Shown: in pieces, positions 17,301 to 25,204 of the stretch | Numbering within the stretch: position 1 is the stretch's first letter | How the letters are laid out: every line of letters starts with the position of its first letter | Source of the DNA: a virus | IMG/VR virus record: IMGVR_UViG_3300042907_000047 | Coordinates: 1-45,612 of that record | Strand: one strand, 5' to 3' | DNA: 45,612 nt | Program-made: the position numbers and the translations under genes | The notes under the pieces: model-generated | Database searches by the model: none | Told to the model about the DNA's origin: nothing | Seen by the model: only the letters and a program-made list of their open reading frames with translations

Positions 17301-17917
17301 CACGTCGTGAGAGCGATGCGTCTTCCGCTGCGGCATCTAAATACAGCGCTGACATGCAGTTCCGTAGTGAACAGCTTCGCTCACAGACTTCAGCACTAGA
17401 CCGAGCAGCTAGACGAGAAACTGATGATGATCTTAAACGTATTAATGCATATAACGCTGCGTCAGGTAGAGAGCTAAATTTAATATCTAAAATTTCTGAT
17501 CAAATGAAACTGCTTGCTGCAGATTACGAGACAATTAAAACAGCTGAAATGAACGCAAAGCAAAACGATGGCAAGATGACGCCCGCGTTTGTGCCAGCTT
17601 ATGAAGCTGCTAAAAAGAAAATTGCAGATCAAGAAGCAATCTGGACTAAACAAAAAGAACAAGCTGCTCGAGATAGTGAACTAGCGTATAGCCGTATACG
17701 TATTAACCCGCAAGCTGCTAAAGACTATACTAAGTCTACCGGGTCGCCAGCACCTGCTGCCGCACCTGCTCCTAGTAGTGGTCCAGCCTCTGGAGATTTT
17801 CAAGCTCCGCCAGCAGCGGCTATTGCTGCGTTAAAAGCTAATTCAAGTTCTGCCAGAAAAGCAGATTTTGATGCTATGTTTGGGCCTGGCGCAGCAGATG
17901 AATACTTAGGAAAATAA
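14360..17917 (+). CDS. 1185-residue repeat-rich internal virion (ejection) protein candidate
   Basis: After a Gly-rich start come about 600 residues of helical, Ala/Gln/Gly-rich repeats: first GYG-Q-x-A-A-G type, then many L-G/A-L-Q-G-A-Q / G-L-A-G-V-N-A-A units at about residues 410-590. Next are two Y-A-K-G-G / M-G-G-E-V and Y-A-P-G-G-I-V-A-F-A-Q-G segments (670-760), also seen in the 12451-13953 product. A charged coiled-coil region follows (about 820-1110), then a Pro/Ala linker and a C-terminal F-D-x-M-F-G-P-G-A-A-D-E-Y-L motif. Size, repeats and position before the giant protein suggest an ejection-tube component, as with T7 gp14-gp16, though no homology can be claimed. Confidence 0.7.
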   Translation: MIVPSKFNGYNKDGTRNLFMGGGGGGGQTTSTVQNTNVPEYARPYVETMLGATQEQLFQGNRTPVTTDPVTGETTGGQFNITGFKPYQAYGGQYDAQGNPILGPDGKPIYDAGKSIAGFSPMQTAAQQGIAGMVSPTAQYNKAQFAAEHAGLGAMQSAQQAYNYGQLGYESGARGQQLGLAAAADAQALAKEQAGRANKFGDAGFASGQEGQKLGIAGGQKYGEMGAGFGQQAAGLASPALAYGAQGAGYGQTGAGYGAQAAQLANTALGYGQGSADIGQMALRAQGMGENISSQSQALARQQAMAGQQYAQMATDPRVTEALMNPFTKNVLDVQNEELNRQGKIAAQARGAQAVRAGAFGGGRQAVENAEAERNLATLKNANTAQAYQQAFQNAQAQQQFGANLNLQGLSGAQQGLGTALQGGQLGLSGLGTALQGQQGALAGVGQAGAMYGLGMQGAQTGIQGTQAGLAGVNAANQAYQTGIQGAGMGLQGVDRQLAGTAQGMQGAQVGLAGVNAATNAGQLGLQGAQVGLQGTAQGMQGAQTGLQGVQGAQAGYGLLGQQGANLTNILGQQQQNQLGLYGAQSAAGAQQQALEQQKINQAMQDYANAQQYPLMQLGTMSNMLRGLPMQASTTNQYQAAPNQLTQAIGTIGSGASIYNAMKPPGQAAGGEVKGYAKGGIMSYDMGGEVEEQLESMDEKGLAAQAKESSSPSIRRMAQRLLRERQMGNKPQGTGPMGVQYQAAQPQMPSYAPGGIVAFAQGKTVYGGPSTEADEGEAEARIGMQERLAQPAPTTGGIMGATTQPTTPVPAAPQVNRALQQTATIPEFMKAEYAEAERRKNAPLSEFMAERQAAMREAGVADVSEGQQKQRAELMAEKANMADEKERQRHLRLAEFFASWGSTPGPTLVAGMNALKQSVPGIISDEKEQKKARREIDKSIADLDNATRLEKRGEVDAAMALKLKAAEDMKALNTKFIDYQSRRESDASSAAASKYSADMQFRSEQLRSQTSALDRAARRETDDDLKRINAYNAASGRELNLISKISDQMKLLAADYETIKTAEMNAKQNDGKMTPAFVPAYEAAKKKIADQEAIWTKQKEQAARDSELAYSRIRINPQAAKDYTKSTGSPAPAAAPAPSSGPASGDFQAPPAAAIAALKANSSSARKADFDAMFGPGAADEYLGK
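15580..16080 (+). repeat. in-frame LQGAQ/GLAGVNAA repeat tract
   Basis: About 500 bp of degenerate direct repeats built on CAAGG(T/C)GC(T/G)CAA and GGT(T/A)TG/ATT words. A near-identical pair is GCTCAAGGTATGCAGGGCGC at about 15864 and again at about 15967. They encode short helical units in the internal virion protein. They lie within a long open frame and have no spacer structure. Confidence 0.65.
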
Positions 17918-17918
17918 A

Positions 17919-20900
17919 ATGGCTAACTTCTTTGAACAGTTTGTTACTGAAAAAGAAAAAGAAAAAGAAGCACCGCCTGAAAACTTCTTTGCTCAGTTTG
18001 TTAAACAAGCAGAAGAGTCTAAAAAAGAAACACCTAAAGCTGCGGCTCCTGCTCCCGCCCCTGCGGAAGACAAGGAAATGGTTCCGCTTTTACGGCAAAC
18101 TGCCGACATACCCCTCAAGGTTGGCTCTGGCGTAGTAACTGGTGTCCGTATGGTTGCTGACGCCTTTGGCGCGGACAGTGGTGTAGGTCAAAACCTGCGT
18201 GGCGTAGAAGACTACATCGCTGGTCTGTATAGCGCGCAGTCTAAAAAGGATAGTAAAGAAATCGCCCGCATCATGAAAGATGCAGAGGATAAAGGTGTGC
18301 TTGATCAGGTTGTAGCTGGAGCCAAAGCGTTTTCCGTTGCCCCTGTAGATATGCTTGCCAACGCACTTGGTACTAGTGCTCCTGCTATTGCTACTGGCTT
18401 GATAGCTACCCTTGCTAGCGCCCCTGCTTTAGTTGGTTTAGGTATTACTGGTTTAACTGGCGCATTAATGGGCGCGGGTACGGTTAAAGGCTCTATCTAC
18501 GAAGCCACTAAGCAGGCGCTTGCAGAAAATACCGATATGTCTCCCAAGGAGATTGAAGCTCGCGCGGTTCTTGCGCAAGAATATCGTGGTCAAAACTTAG
18601 ATCAAATTTTAATGGGTGCTGCAATAGGTACAGTTGGTGCTCGAACAGGCGTCGAACCAGCTCTTGCACGGCAGCTTGCAAAAGGTATTGCCACTAAAGA
18701 AGCTGTTAAAGAAGCAGTTAAACAAAACGCTGCAAAAGAAACCGCACTTGCCGCTGAACGTGGCGTGATAAAGCAAGGCGCTATCACAGGCGCTAAAGAA
18801 CTTGCTACTGAATTTCCCCAAGGCGCTCAAGAACAGTTGGCGCAGAACATTGCATTGCAGCGCGAGGGGATTGATGTCCCTACGATGCGTGGTGTAGTCG
18901 GTCAAGGTACGTTAGAAGGTCTTGCTGGTCTTGGCATGGGTGCTGTGACGGGCGGACGCGAAGCGGCTAAAGCTAGACGTGAGTTGGCTGAAGATGCTAC
19001 TAGAGGTGGCAATATCTCTGGGCAGTTCACCACTGACAAAGAAGAAGTCCAGCGTGCTGGTGTAGGTTTCAGCAAAGAGAGTGCCGATCTACTCATGCCA
19101 GCTTCCGATGCGGCAGGTAAACCACTCGTTGCTGACGTTGCTGCTCCTGAGGTTACTGAGACTACACCTGCAACTACAACAAAGAAAACTAAAGCTGAAC
19201 CAATTAAGCCTGAGGACGTAACGCCTGAGTCTGTTCAAGCAGCTAATGATTACATCGCCAAGATTGATAGCGGTGAAGCTATTAAACAATCTGATTACCG
19301 CAAAGTTGCAACGTCGCTTGGCGTTAAGATTCCCTTTGGAACAAAGAATGCTGATGGCGTCGAACTTATTAGAAACCACCTTGCACAACAAGGAGCACCT
19401 GATGCTGCAGGAATTGACACACAAGCAGGTGGAGCAGGCCCTGGAGTGGCTGCACTCGCCGACCAAAGCCAGACCGCCACAGGAGTTGCTGGACCTAAAC
19501 CCGGTGGAGTGGTATCTACTAGAACAGATGCTAGGCCAGATTTGGCTGGAGCAGTCCAACAGTCCTCTGCACTAAGTCCGGTAGCGCAAAAAGTTATTAC
19601 GCAAGAGTTTAATGACGGGGCTACCGCTGCTGAACTTGTTACTAAATACGGCACAACTCCTGAGCTAGTCGCCAGCATTGATACGCTCGTTAAATCTTTA
19701 TCACCTCAAGGAACCACAAGTGGCGCTACGACCCCTGAAACCAAGCAAACAGCGCCGCAAGGACAAGCGGCAACAACTCCCGCAGGACCAGTAAACCTTG
19801 GCGATCTTGCGCCTGAAATCCAAGAAGACATTATGTCTCGTAGAGACGCTGTCTATGAAATGCTGACTGATGGGTCAAGTGAAAAGAAAATTGCTAACGC
19901 TTATAAGGCGCTGAACAAGCTGGAAGAAAGCCTTGGTTTAGATTTGTCTAAGCCATCTACGCTTAGCGCTAGGTCTAATGAGCAGCCAGCTTATCAGGGT
20001 ACTGACCTGCAAGAAGCGCTTAACCTTGCCGACCAATACGAGAAACAAGATGAGCAGGAAAGAGAAGCCGCTTATCAAGAATCTTTAGGTAAGGGTACGG
20101 GACGCTACGAGCAAAAAAATCTTCCTCCTAACACTGAAGATAACTATAACGCTGTAGCTGAAGAACTTAGCGCCAAAGCTGAAGCAGCAAATGCTACGCG
20201 TAGTGAGCTTTCTAAAAGGGCAGAGGATTTAAATAAACAGCACCGTGAAGCTGCGGCTGAAGCTCAACGTATTGAAGACGCTATTGACGAAGCTGAGCGT
20301 AAAGGCGATCAAAAGAAATTAGATGCGTTGCGTGAGCAAGAAAATGAAAACAACCGCCTTGAAAGCGATCTGCTTGGTGAATTAGTTGACGCGCAAGCAG
20401 CATTACAAGCGCATGGCCCAGTGCAGTTTAAGCCGTTTACTTGGGATAAATTAAACTCTGCTGACAAAGATATCTACTTTAGTTACATACGTAACAACAC
20501 ACCTGCCGAACATCGAGAAGCTGCCGCTGCATTGTTAGCCGCAAAGAATAGGGCAGGTGTTAAGTCTCGTGAAGGTGAAGGCAAGTTAGAAGCCGCAGAA
20601 CGTCGCGCTGCGCAGAACTACGAAGACAATCGCGCTCAGATGAGCAAGATATTTGGCGTTCAGTTTCCAGCATGGGAGCGCTTATCAAATGCTGCAAAAG
20701 CGGTTTACCTCAGACAGATTGTTAACAACGCTGGCTTGCAACAAGATGTGGCGTTTGCCAAACTTGGCGTTCAGTTAATTCAAGAAAACAAAAACCTTGA
20801 CGTCAACGGCAAAGCTAAAGAACAAGCAAACATTGAAAAGCGTCAACGTGAAGTACGGGTGATGAGTGAGCGTAGACGCCGTCTTGATGAACGTTTAAGG

Positions 20901-23900
20901 CGCAACTTTAATCGCACCAATATAGGTGGTGTACCAAGCACGTACTTGCCTAATCGTATTGTTCAAATGGTTCAGAACAATAACTTGCAGGGTGTTTTAC
21001 AGTATTTACGATCAGAGTTTGCCGCGCCTACAAAACGCGAAAAGATGTTTAAGACAGTTGCGCAAGCATTGTTTTCATTAAAACTTGATACAAAGATTAA
21101 ATATGTTGAGTCGTTACCTAATGGGGACTTAGCGCAGTACGATCCGTCTATAGATACTATCTTTGTAACAGCAGAAGGTATGACTGCTGCGACTGTACTG
21201 CACGAGATTGTTCACGCAGGTACGGCTAAAATTATTAATCTGTACACCACTAACAAGCTAAGTCAGCTTACAGAAGAACAGATCCGTGCCGTTGAACAGC
21301 TTGAAGACTTAATGAACGAGGCTGCTGAGACTTTGGCTTTGTTGCATCCAAACGCGTTTGAAGTTGTTGGCAAGAATGCGGACGGCTCACCACGTTACAG
21401 CATCATGGAGTTTTTGGCATATGCTTTGACTGATGAAAGTTTTCAAGATGATTTAAACCAGCTTGAGTCACAACGCGCTGTCTTGACCACTAATCTTCCA
21501 GAAGCTAAGAGTGGCTGGTCAAAGTTTAAATTAACGATTGCAAAACTTCTTGGTGTTGACAAGGTCTATTTCCGTCAGAACAAGACTCGTCAGGATGCGC
21601 CATTTAACTTTTTGTTAGAAATTTCAGCGGCGTTTGATGACATCTTGGCCAAGCCAACAGAGCCAATATATCTAAGCCCTCTTTCTGCCAAAACACCCGC
21701 GCCACCTGCACCGGCAGCGCCTGTAAAGAAAGAGCCAGAGTTTCGCGAGTCTGGTCTGTACGAAGAAGACAAGTCATACAACTTGAGTGAGCGTGAGAAT
21801 CCAACAACTAAACGTAATGCGTTTTATAAAATGTTTAGTACGCGTGAAGGCTGGAGAAATATCACTCGCGTAGTGCAAGACAAAAGCTACGCGTCGCGTA
21901 GCTTGTTCAACAAGCTTGATAGGGCAAAGAAAATTAACCGCGACATGTCTGGCGTGTTTAATAACTTTGAAGAGCAGGGCGATCTGTCTACAGGTGAAGC
22001 ACGTCAGTTTTTGACCGATTACCTGCAAGAGCCACTAGATAATATTCGCCAGTCTTTCCAAGAGTGGATTAAATTAACTGACAAGAAAACTGATCAAGCT
22101 CTTAATGAATTTCACAGAATTGTTGAAATGTTCCACGAGCCAGAGCGTCGCCTTGCTAAGTGGGTTACATCTGTACCTCTAAGCAAGACACAAAACTTAA
22201 CTCACAACGGCAAACCAATCAGCGCTGCTGAGCGTCGTATTGCTATTCTTGGTGACCAACGTACTGGTACTGCTGGCCTTATCCACAAAGTTGATCTAAC
22301 ACAACAGCAAAAGCAAGCTTTATGGCAGGAATTAACTTCCCTTGCTGAGAACCATGCCGATCCATTAGGCGACAGCCCTCGTATCAGTGAAAAGATGCGT
22401 AAACGATTTGCTGATCCTAAATCTACCCATAAAGGCATCAACACAAATATGGATGCGCCTATCTACAACGTGCTTGGTATTGAGAAGGCCACTGTAGATA
22501 AACGCATGGCTGAGTACATGCAGAAGAGTCCGGAAGAACGTGCAGCTATTGAAAAGATTCTTTCCGAATCTAAAGTGCTAAGTGACGCTACGGCTAAACT
22601 CAATCAGATTGGTAACTACTGGTCATCACCCGTATCCAATTTGGTGGGCATGTATAACTACCAATACTACATGCCATTTAAAGGTCTGTCTAAGCATAGC
22701 AAGAGCGACGAGTTAATTGATCCTGAGAGTCATGGCAAAGAGATGCAGGAGCAAGAGCACTCTGCTGACGGTCGCTTCAAGACTTCTGATAATCCTGTCT
22801 TGCAATTGATTAACGATGCATACAGATCAGCAGGGCGTGCTGGTCGTCGTAACTACACGCAGTCAATTAAAAACTCAGTAGAGCCTAACAAGTACAACCC
22901 TACTGGTACAGGCGTAATCCCCGGCAAGGTTGTTGACACGATTAAGTTTGAAGAGCGCAATACCACCGACATGTCAAAGTACAAAGGCGGTGCAAATATT
23001 TTTCATTACAACGCTGATGGCTCTATTGACATCATCCGTATTAGCGACCCAAAGATTTTGAACGCGTTGCGTTATACGTTCCGTGATGCGAGTCCACTGC
23101 TTGACTTTGCAAACTCTGTAACAGGATTCTTTGGCGCAATGCACACGCGTTACAACTACAACTTTGCGCCGCTTAACTTTGTGCGTGATACGTTGACTAA
23201 CGCATGGACTATTGGCGCTAGCCGACAGATGGGTCCTATAGCCGCCGCTCAGTATCTAGGTTCTGTTAGCGCGCAGATAGTTAAGAATGGTTTAGGCAAG
23301 GCGATGCATGTTGCATTGCTAGAAGAGAAAGGCGACGCAGCAAGTAAGAAGATGCTGCTAGATGCCGCTCAAGATCCATTTGTAAGAGACATGCTTGAGT
23401 ACCTTCGCTTTGGCGGCAAGACAACGTACTTGCAGGGTTTTTCTTTAAAGTCAAACCTTGAGCAACTTAGCAAGAACACTATCGGTCGTTCACGGATTGT
23501 TACTAACTTAGAAGATGCTGGCAGGCTGATTGATACATGGAACAACATGTTTGAATTCACAGGCCGTACTGCTGCGTACACCATCTATAAAGACAGGGCT
23601 TTGGCTAAGAACATTAAAGAAGGCATGTCTAACACAAAGGGGCCGCAAGGGCAGATGTCTCCCGCAGAGCGAGCTGCCGCAGTAGAAGCCGCAGCGTTCG
23701 TTAAAAACCTTGCTAACTTTGAAAAGGTTGGCGAAAGAGGTCGTGAGTTAGGCGCTGCATACATGTTTATTCGCCCCGCCGCTACTGGCGCTGTGCGTGC
23801 AATTGAAGCTGTAATGCCTGCTTTTACACGCGAAAAATGGGAAGAGTCAGATATTCCTCCACAGATTGCTAATGATCCCGTAGCCAAAGCTGAGTACATT

Positions 23901-25001
23901 AAAAACTTTAAAATAGATCGCATGTACGCGCAAATCATGGTTGGCGCGCTAACAGCTGGTGGTATGGGACTTTATTTCCTATCTATGCTGGGCGCTCCTG
24001 ACGATGAGTGGGGTCGTAACAATACTAAGACTGACAACATGGAGCAATGGACTCGCTTTGCGCGTTTTCATATTCCAAATAATGTGTCACAGCAACTTGG
24101 CCTTGGTAAAGACTTAGTGTTCCAAATTCCTTGGGGCTTTGGTTTGGGGGCGTTTGCTGCAACAGGTGCGCAGTTTGCCGGTATGCTTTCTGGCAACGTT
24201 TCTATTAAAGATGGTCTTGGTAATATTGCAGGAACTATCTTGTTAGATTCATTCTTGCCTTTGCCAATATCTAAAATCCCAGTTACAGAGTCATCCTTAA
24301 ATTGGTTTATAGATTCAATTGCTCCTAGCGTTTTCCGGCCTATGATTGAATTTGCAACAAACATGAATGGTATTGGACAAACTATTAATAGCGCGTCTCA
24401 GCGTCGTTTGGGAGATGCGTTTACTGGTAGCGACCGCATCCCTGAAATTTACAAAGATGCAGCTAAATGGTGGTTTAGAACAACAGAAGGCGAAGGCTTA
24501 TTGGGAATACCTGGCGATATTAGTCCAAACACTATTTATTTCTTGGCTAATAGTTATCTAGACGGTATCTCTAAGATTGGTGAGATTACCTACAACTGGG
24601 CTAACCTTGACAAAGGTGAGCGTGAGTTTACTCCTAAAAACGACATCCCATTGTTTGGCTCGTTCTTTGGCGCAAAGACTAACGTTGATTCTCGTCTATA
24701 CGGCAAAGTTGAGAAGAAGATTAAAGAAATTGATAAACGCCTTTACAGTATGAAGAAGGATGACCCCGGACAATATGCGCTGTATGTGGCTAAGAATCCT
24801 TTGTACCCAAGTGTTGTTGATGCCTATCAAGCTAAGCAAGGTGAATTAAATAAACTTCGGCAAAAGGCTACTGAAATTCGTACCATGAGGTACATAAGTC
24901 CAAAAGACCGTGATCAAATAATAAAAACAATTACGCTTGAACAAAACATGCTCAAACATCAAATGGTTGAGCAGTTCAAAGTGCTAGGCGTAGAACCTTA
25001 A
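17919..25001 (+). CDS. 2360-residue polyvalent ejection protein with HEIVH zincin motif
   Basis: The largest gene in the window. The N-terminus carries two copies of N-F-F-x-Q-F-V (residues 3-9 and 22-28) in a Lys/Glu/Pro-rich tail, then a hydrophobic glycine-rich region (about 145-190) that may cross or insert in membrane. Residues 350-950 are disordered or coiled coil. At 1090-1101 the sequence TVLHEIVHAGTA gives an HExxH zinc-protease motif (His 1095 and 1099). From about 1720, NSVTGFFGAMHTRYNYNFAP then LNFVRDTLTNAW resembles the LPD38-type region of large polyvalent phage proteins, followed by further helices including a hydrophobic stretch near 2010. Such proteins are packaged and injected, acting on the host envelope or early targets. 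The product is last in the + strand operon. Confidence 0.8.
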   Translation: MANFFEQFVTEKEKEKEAPPENFFAQFVKQAEESKKETPKAAAPAPAPAEDKEMVPLLRQTADIPLKVGSGVVTGVRMVADAFGADSGVGQNLRGVEDYIAGLYSAQSKKDSKEIARIMKDAEDKGVLDQVVAGAKAFSVAPVDMLANALGTSAPAIATGLIATLASAPALVGLGITGLTGALMGAGTVKGSIYEATKQALAENTDMSPKEIEARAVLAQEYRGQNLDQILMGAAIGTVGARTGVEPALARQLAKGIATKEAVKEAVKQNAAKETALAAERGVIKQGAITGAKELATEFPQGAQEQLAQNIALQREGIDVPTMRGVVGQGTLEGLAGLGMGAVTGGREAAKARRELAEDATRGGNISGQFTTDKEEVQRAGVGFSKESADLLMPASDAAGKPLVADVAAPEVTETTPATTTKKTKAEPIKPEDVTPESVQAANDYIAKIDSGEAIKQSDYRKVATSLGVKIPFGTKNADGVELIRNHLAQQGAPDAAGIDTQAGGAGPGVAALADQSQTATGVAGPKPGGVVSTRTDARPDLAGAVQQSSALSPVAQKVITQEFNDGATAAELVTKYGTTPELVASIDTLVKSLSPQGTTSGATTPETKQTAPQGQAATTPAGPVNLGDLAPEIQEDIMSRRDAVYEMLTDGSSEKKIANAYKALNKLEESLGLDLSKPSTLSARSNEQPAYQGTDLQEALNLADQYEKQDEQEREAAYQESLGKGTGRYEQKNLPPNTEDNYNAVAEELSAKAEAANATRSELSKRAEDLNKQHREAAAEAQRIEDAIDEAERKGDQKKLDALREQENENNRLESDLLGELVDAQAALQAHGPVQFKPFTWDKLNSADKDIYFSYIRNNTPAEHREAAAALLAAKNRAGVKSREGEGKLEAAERRAAQNYEDNRAQMSKIFGVQFPAWERLSNAAKAVYLRQIVNNAGLQQDVAFAKLGVQLIQENKNLDVNGKAKEQANIEKRQREVRVMSERRRRLDERLRRNFNRTNIGGVPSTYLPNRIVQMVQNNNLQGVLQYLRSEFAAPTKREKMFKTVAQALFSLKLDTKIKYVESLPNGDLAQYDPSIDTIFVTAEGMTAATVLHEIVHAGTAKIINLYTTNKLSQLTEEQIRAVEQLEDLMNEAAETLALLHPNAFEVVGKNADGSPRYSIMEFLAYALTDESFQDDLNQLESQRAVLTTNLPEAKSGWSKFKLTIAKLLGVDKVYFRQNKTRQDAPFNFLLEISAAFDDILAKPTEPIYLSPLSAKTPAPPAPAAPVKKEPEFRESGLYEEDKSYNLSERENPTTKRNAFYKMFSTREGWRNITRVVQDKSYASRSLFNKLDRAKKINRDMSGVFNNFEEQGDLSTGEARQFLTDYLQEPLDNIRQSFQEWIKLTDKKTDQALNEFHRIVEMFHEPERRLAKWVTSVPLSKTQNLTHNGKPISAAERRIAILGDQRTGTAGLIHKVDLTQQQKQALWQELTSLAENHADPLGDSPRISEKMRKRFADPKSTHKGINTNMDAPIYNVLGIEKATVDKRMAEYMQKSPEERAAIEKILSESKVLSDATAKLNQIGNYWSSPVSNLVGMYNYQYYMPFKGLSKHSKSDELIDPESHGKEMQEQEHSADGRFKTSDNPVLQLINDAYRSAGRAGRRNYTQSIKNSVEPNKYNPTGTGVIPGKVVDTIKFEERNTTDMSKYKGGANIFHYNADGSIDIIRISDPKILNALRYTFRDASPLLDFANSVTGFFGAMHTRYNYNFAPLNFVRDTLTNAWTIGASRQMGPIAAAQYLGSVSAQIVKNGLGKAMHVALLEEKGDAASKKMLLDAAQDPFVRDMLEYLRFGGKTTYLQGFSLKSNLEQLSKNTIGRSRIVTNLEDAGRLIDTWNNMFEFTGRTAAYTIYKDRALAKNIKEGMSNTKGPQGQMSPAERAAAVEAAAFVKNLANFEKVGERGRELGAAYMFIRPAATGAVRAIEAVMPAFTREKWEESDIPPQIANDPVAKAEYIKNFKIDRMYAQIMVGALTAGGMGLYFLSMLGAPDDEWGRNNTKTDNMEQWTRFARFHIPNNVSQQLGLGKDLVFQIPWGFGLGAFAATGAQFAGMLSGNVSIKDGLGNIAGTILLDSFLPLPISKIPVTESSLNWFIDSIAPSVFRPMIEFATNMNGIGQTINSASQRRLGDAFTGSDRIPEIYKDAAKWWFRTTEGEGLLGIPGDISPNTIYFLANSYLDGISKIGEITYNWANLDKGEREFTPKNDIPLFGSFFGAKTNVDSRLYGKVEKKIKEIDKRLYSMKKDDPGQYALYVAKNPLYPSVVDAYQAKQGELNKLRQKATEIRTMRYISPKDRDQIIKTITLEQNMLKHQMVEQFKVLGVEP
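24998..25001. other. collision point: convergent stop codons share TTAA
   Basis: The + strand gene ends with TAA at 24999-25001, and the - strand gene ends with TAA read from 25000 to 24998. The two stops overlap in the palindrome TTAA, with no intergenic DNA and no hairpin-plus-T-run visible within about 40 bp on either side. Transcripts of the two arms must therefore run into each other's coding region or be stopped inside it. Confidence 0.9.
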
Positions 25002-25204
25002 CGGATGCGCCAAGCGCGGACTCCAAGGTGATTGTCTTTGTGCGTGACATAGCACTTGACTCTCACGTTGGCGCGCTTGGCTCCACTTTCTAAAGCGTAG
25101 ATTATCTCGGCAGGGCGCAAGGTGGGGATAAAGAAACTCTCCCCCACCTCCATCACATCAAATGGAAAGATCCACTCAGGTTCTTTGATGTCACTCGGAT
25201 TCAT
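24998..25204 (-). CDS. small conserved-type phage protein at the end of the replication operon
   Basis: A 68-residue protein with W-I-F-P-F-D-V-M-E-V-G-E-S-F-F-I-P-T, then a helical A-E-I-I-Y-A-L-E-S-G-A-K-R-A and a strand K-C-Y-V-T-H, ending G-V-R-A-W-R-I-R. The F-P-F-D...V-G-E-S-F-F-I-P motif recurs in short proteins of many phages, but no function is known to me. Its start lies 14 nt inside the end of the primase-helicase gene, so it is translated from the same message. Confidence 0.75.
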   Translation of the reverse strand: MNPSDIKEPEWIFPFDVMEVGESFFIPTLRPAEIIYALESGAKRANVRVKCYVTHKDNHLGVRAWRIR

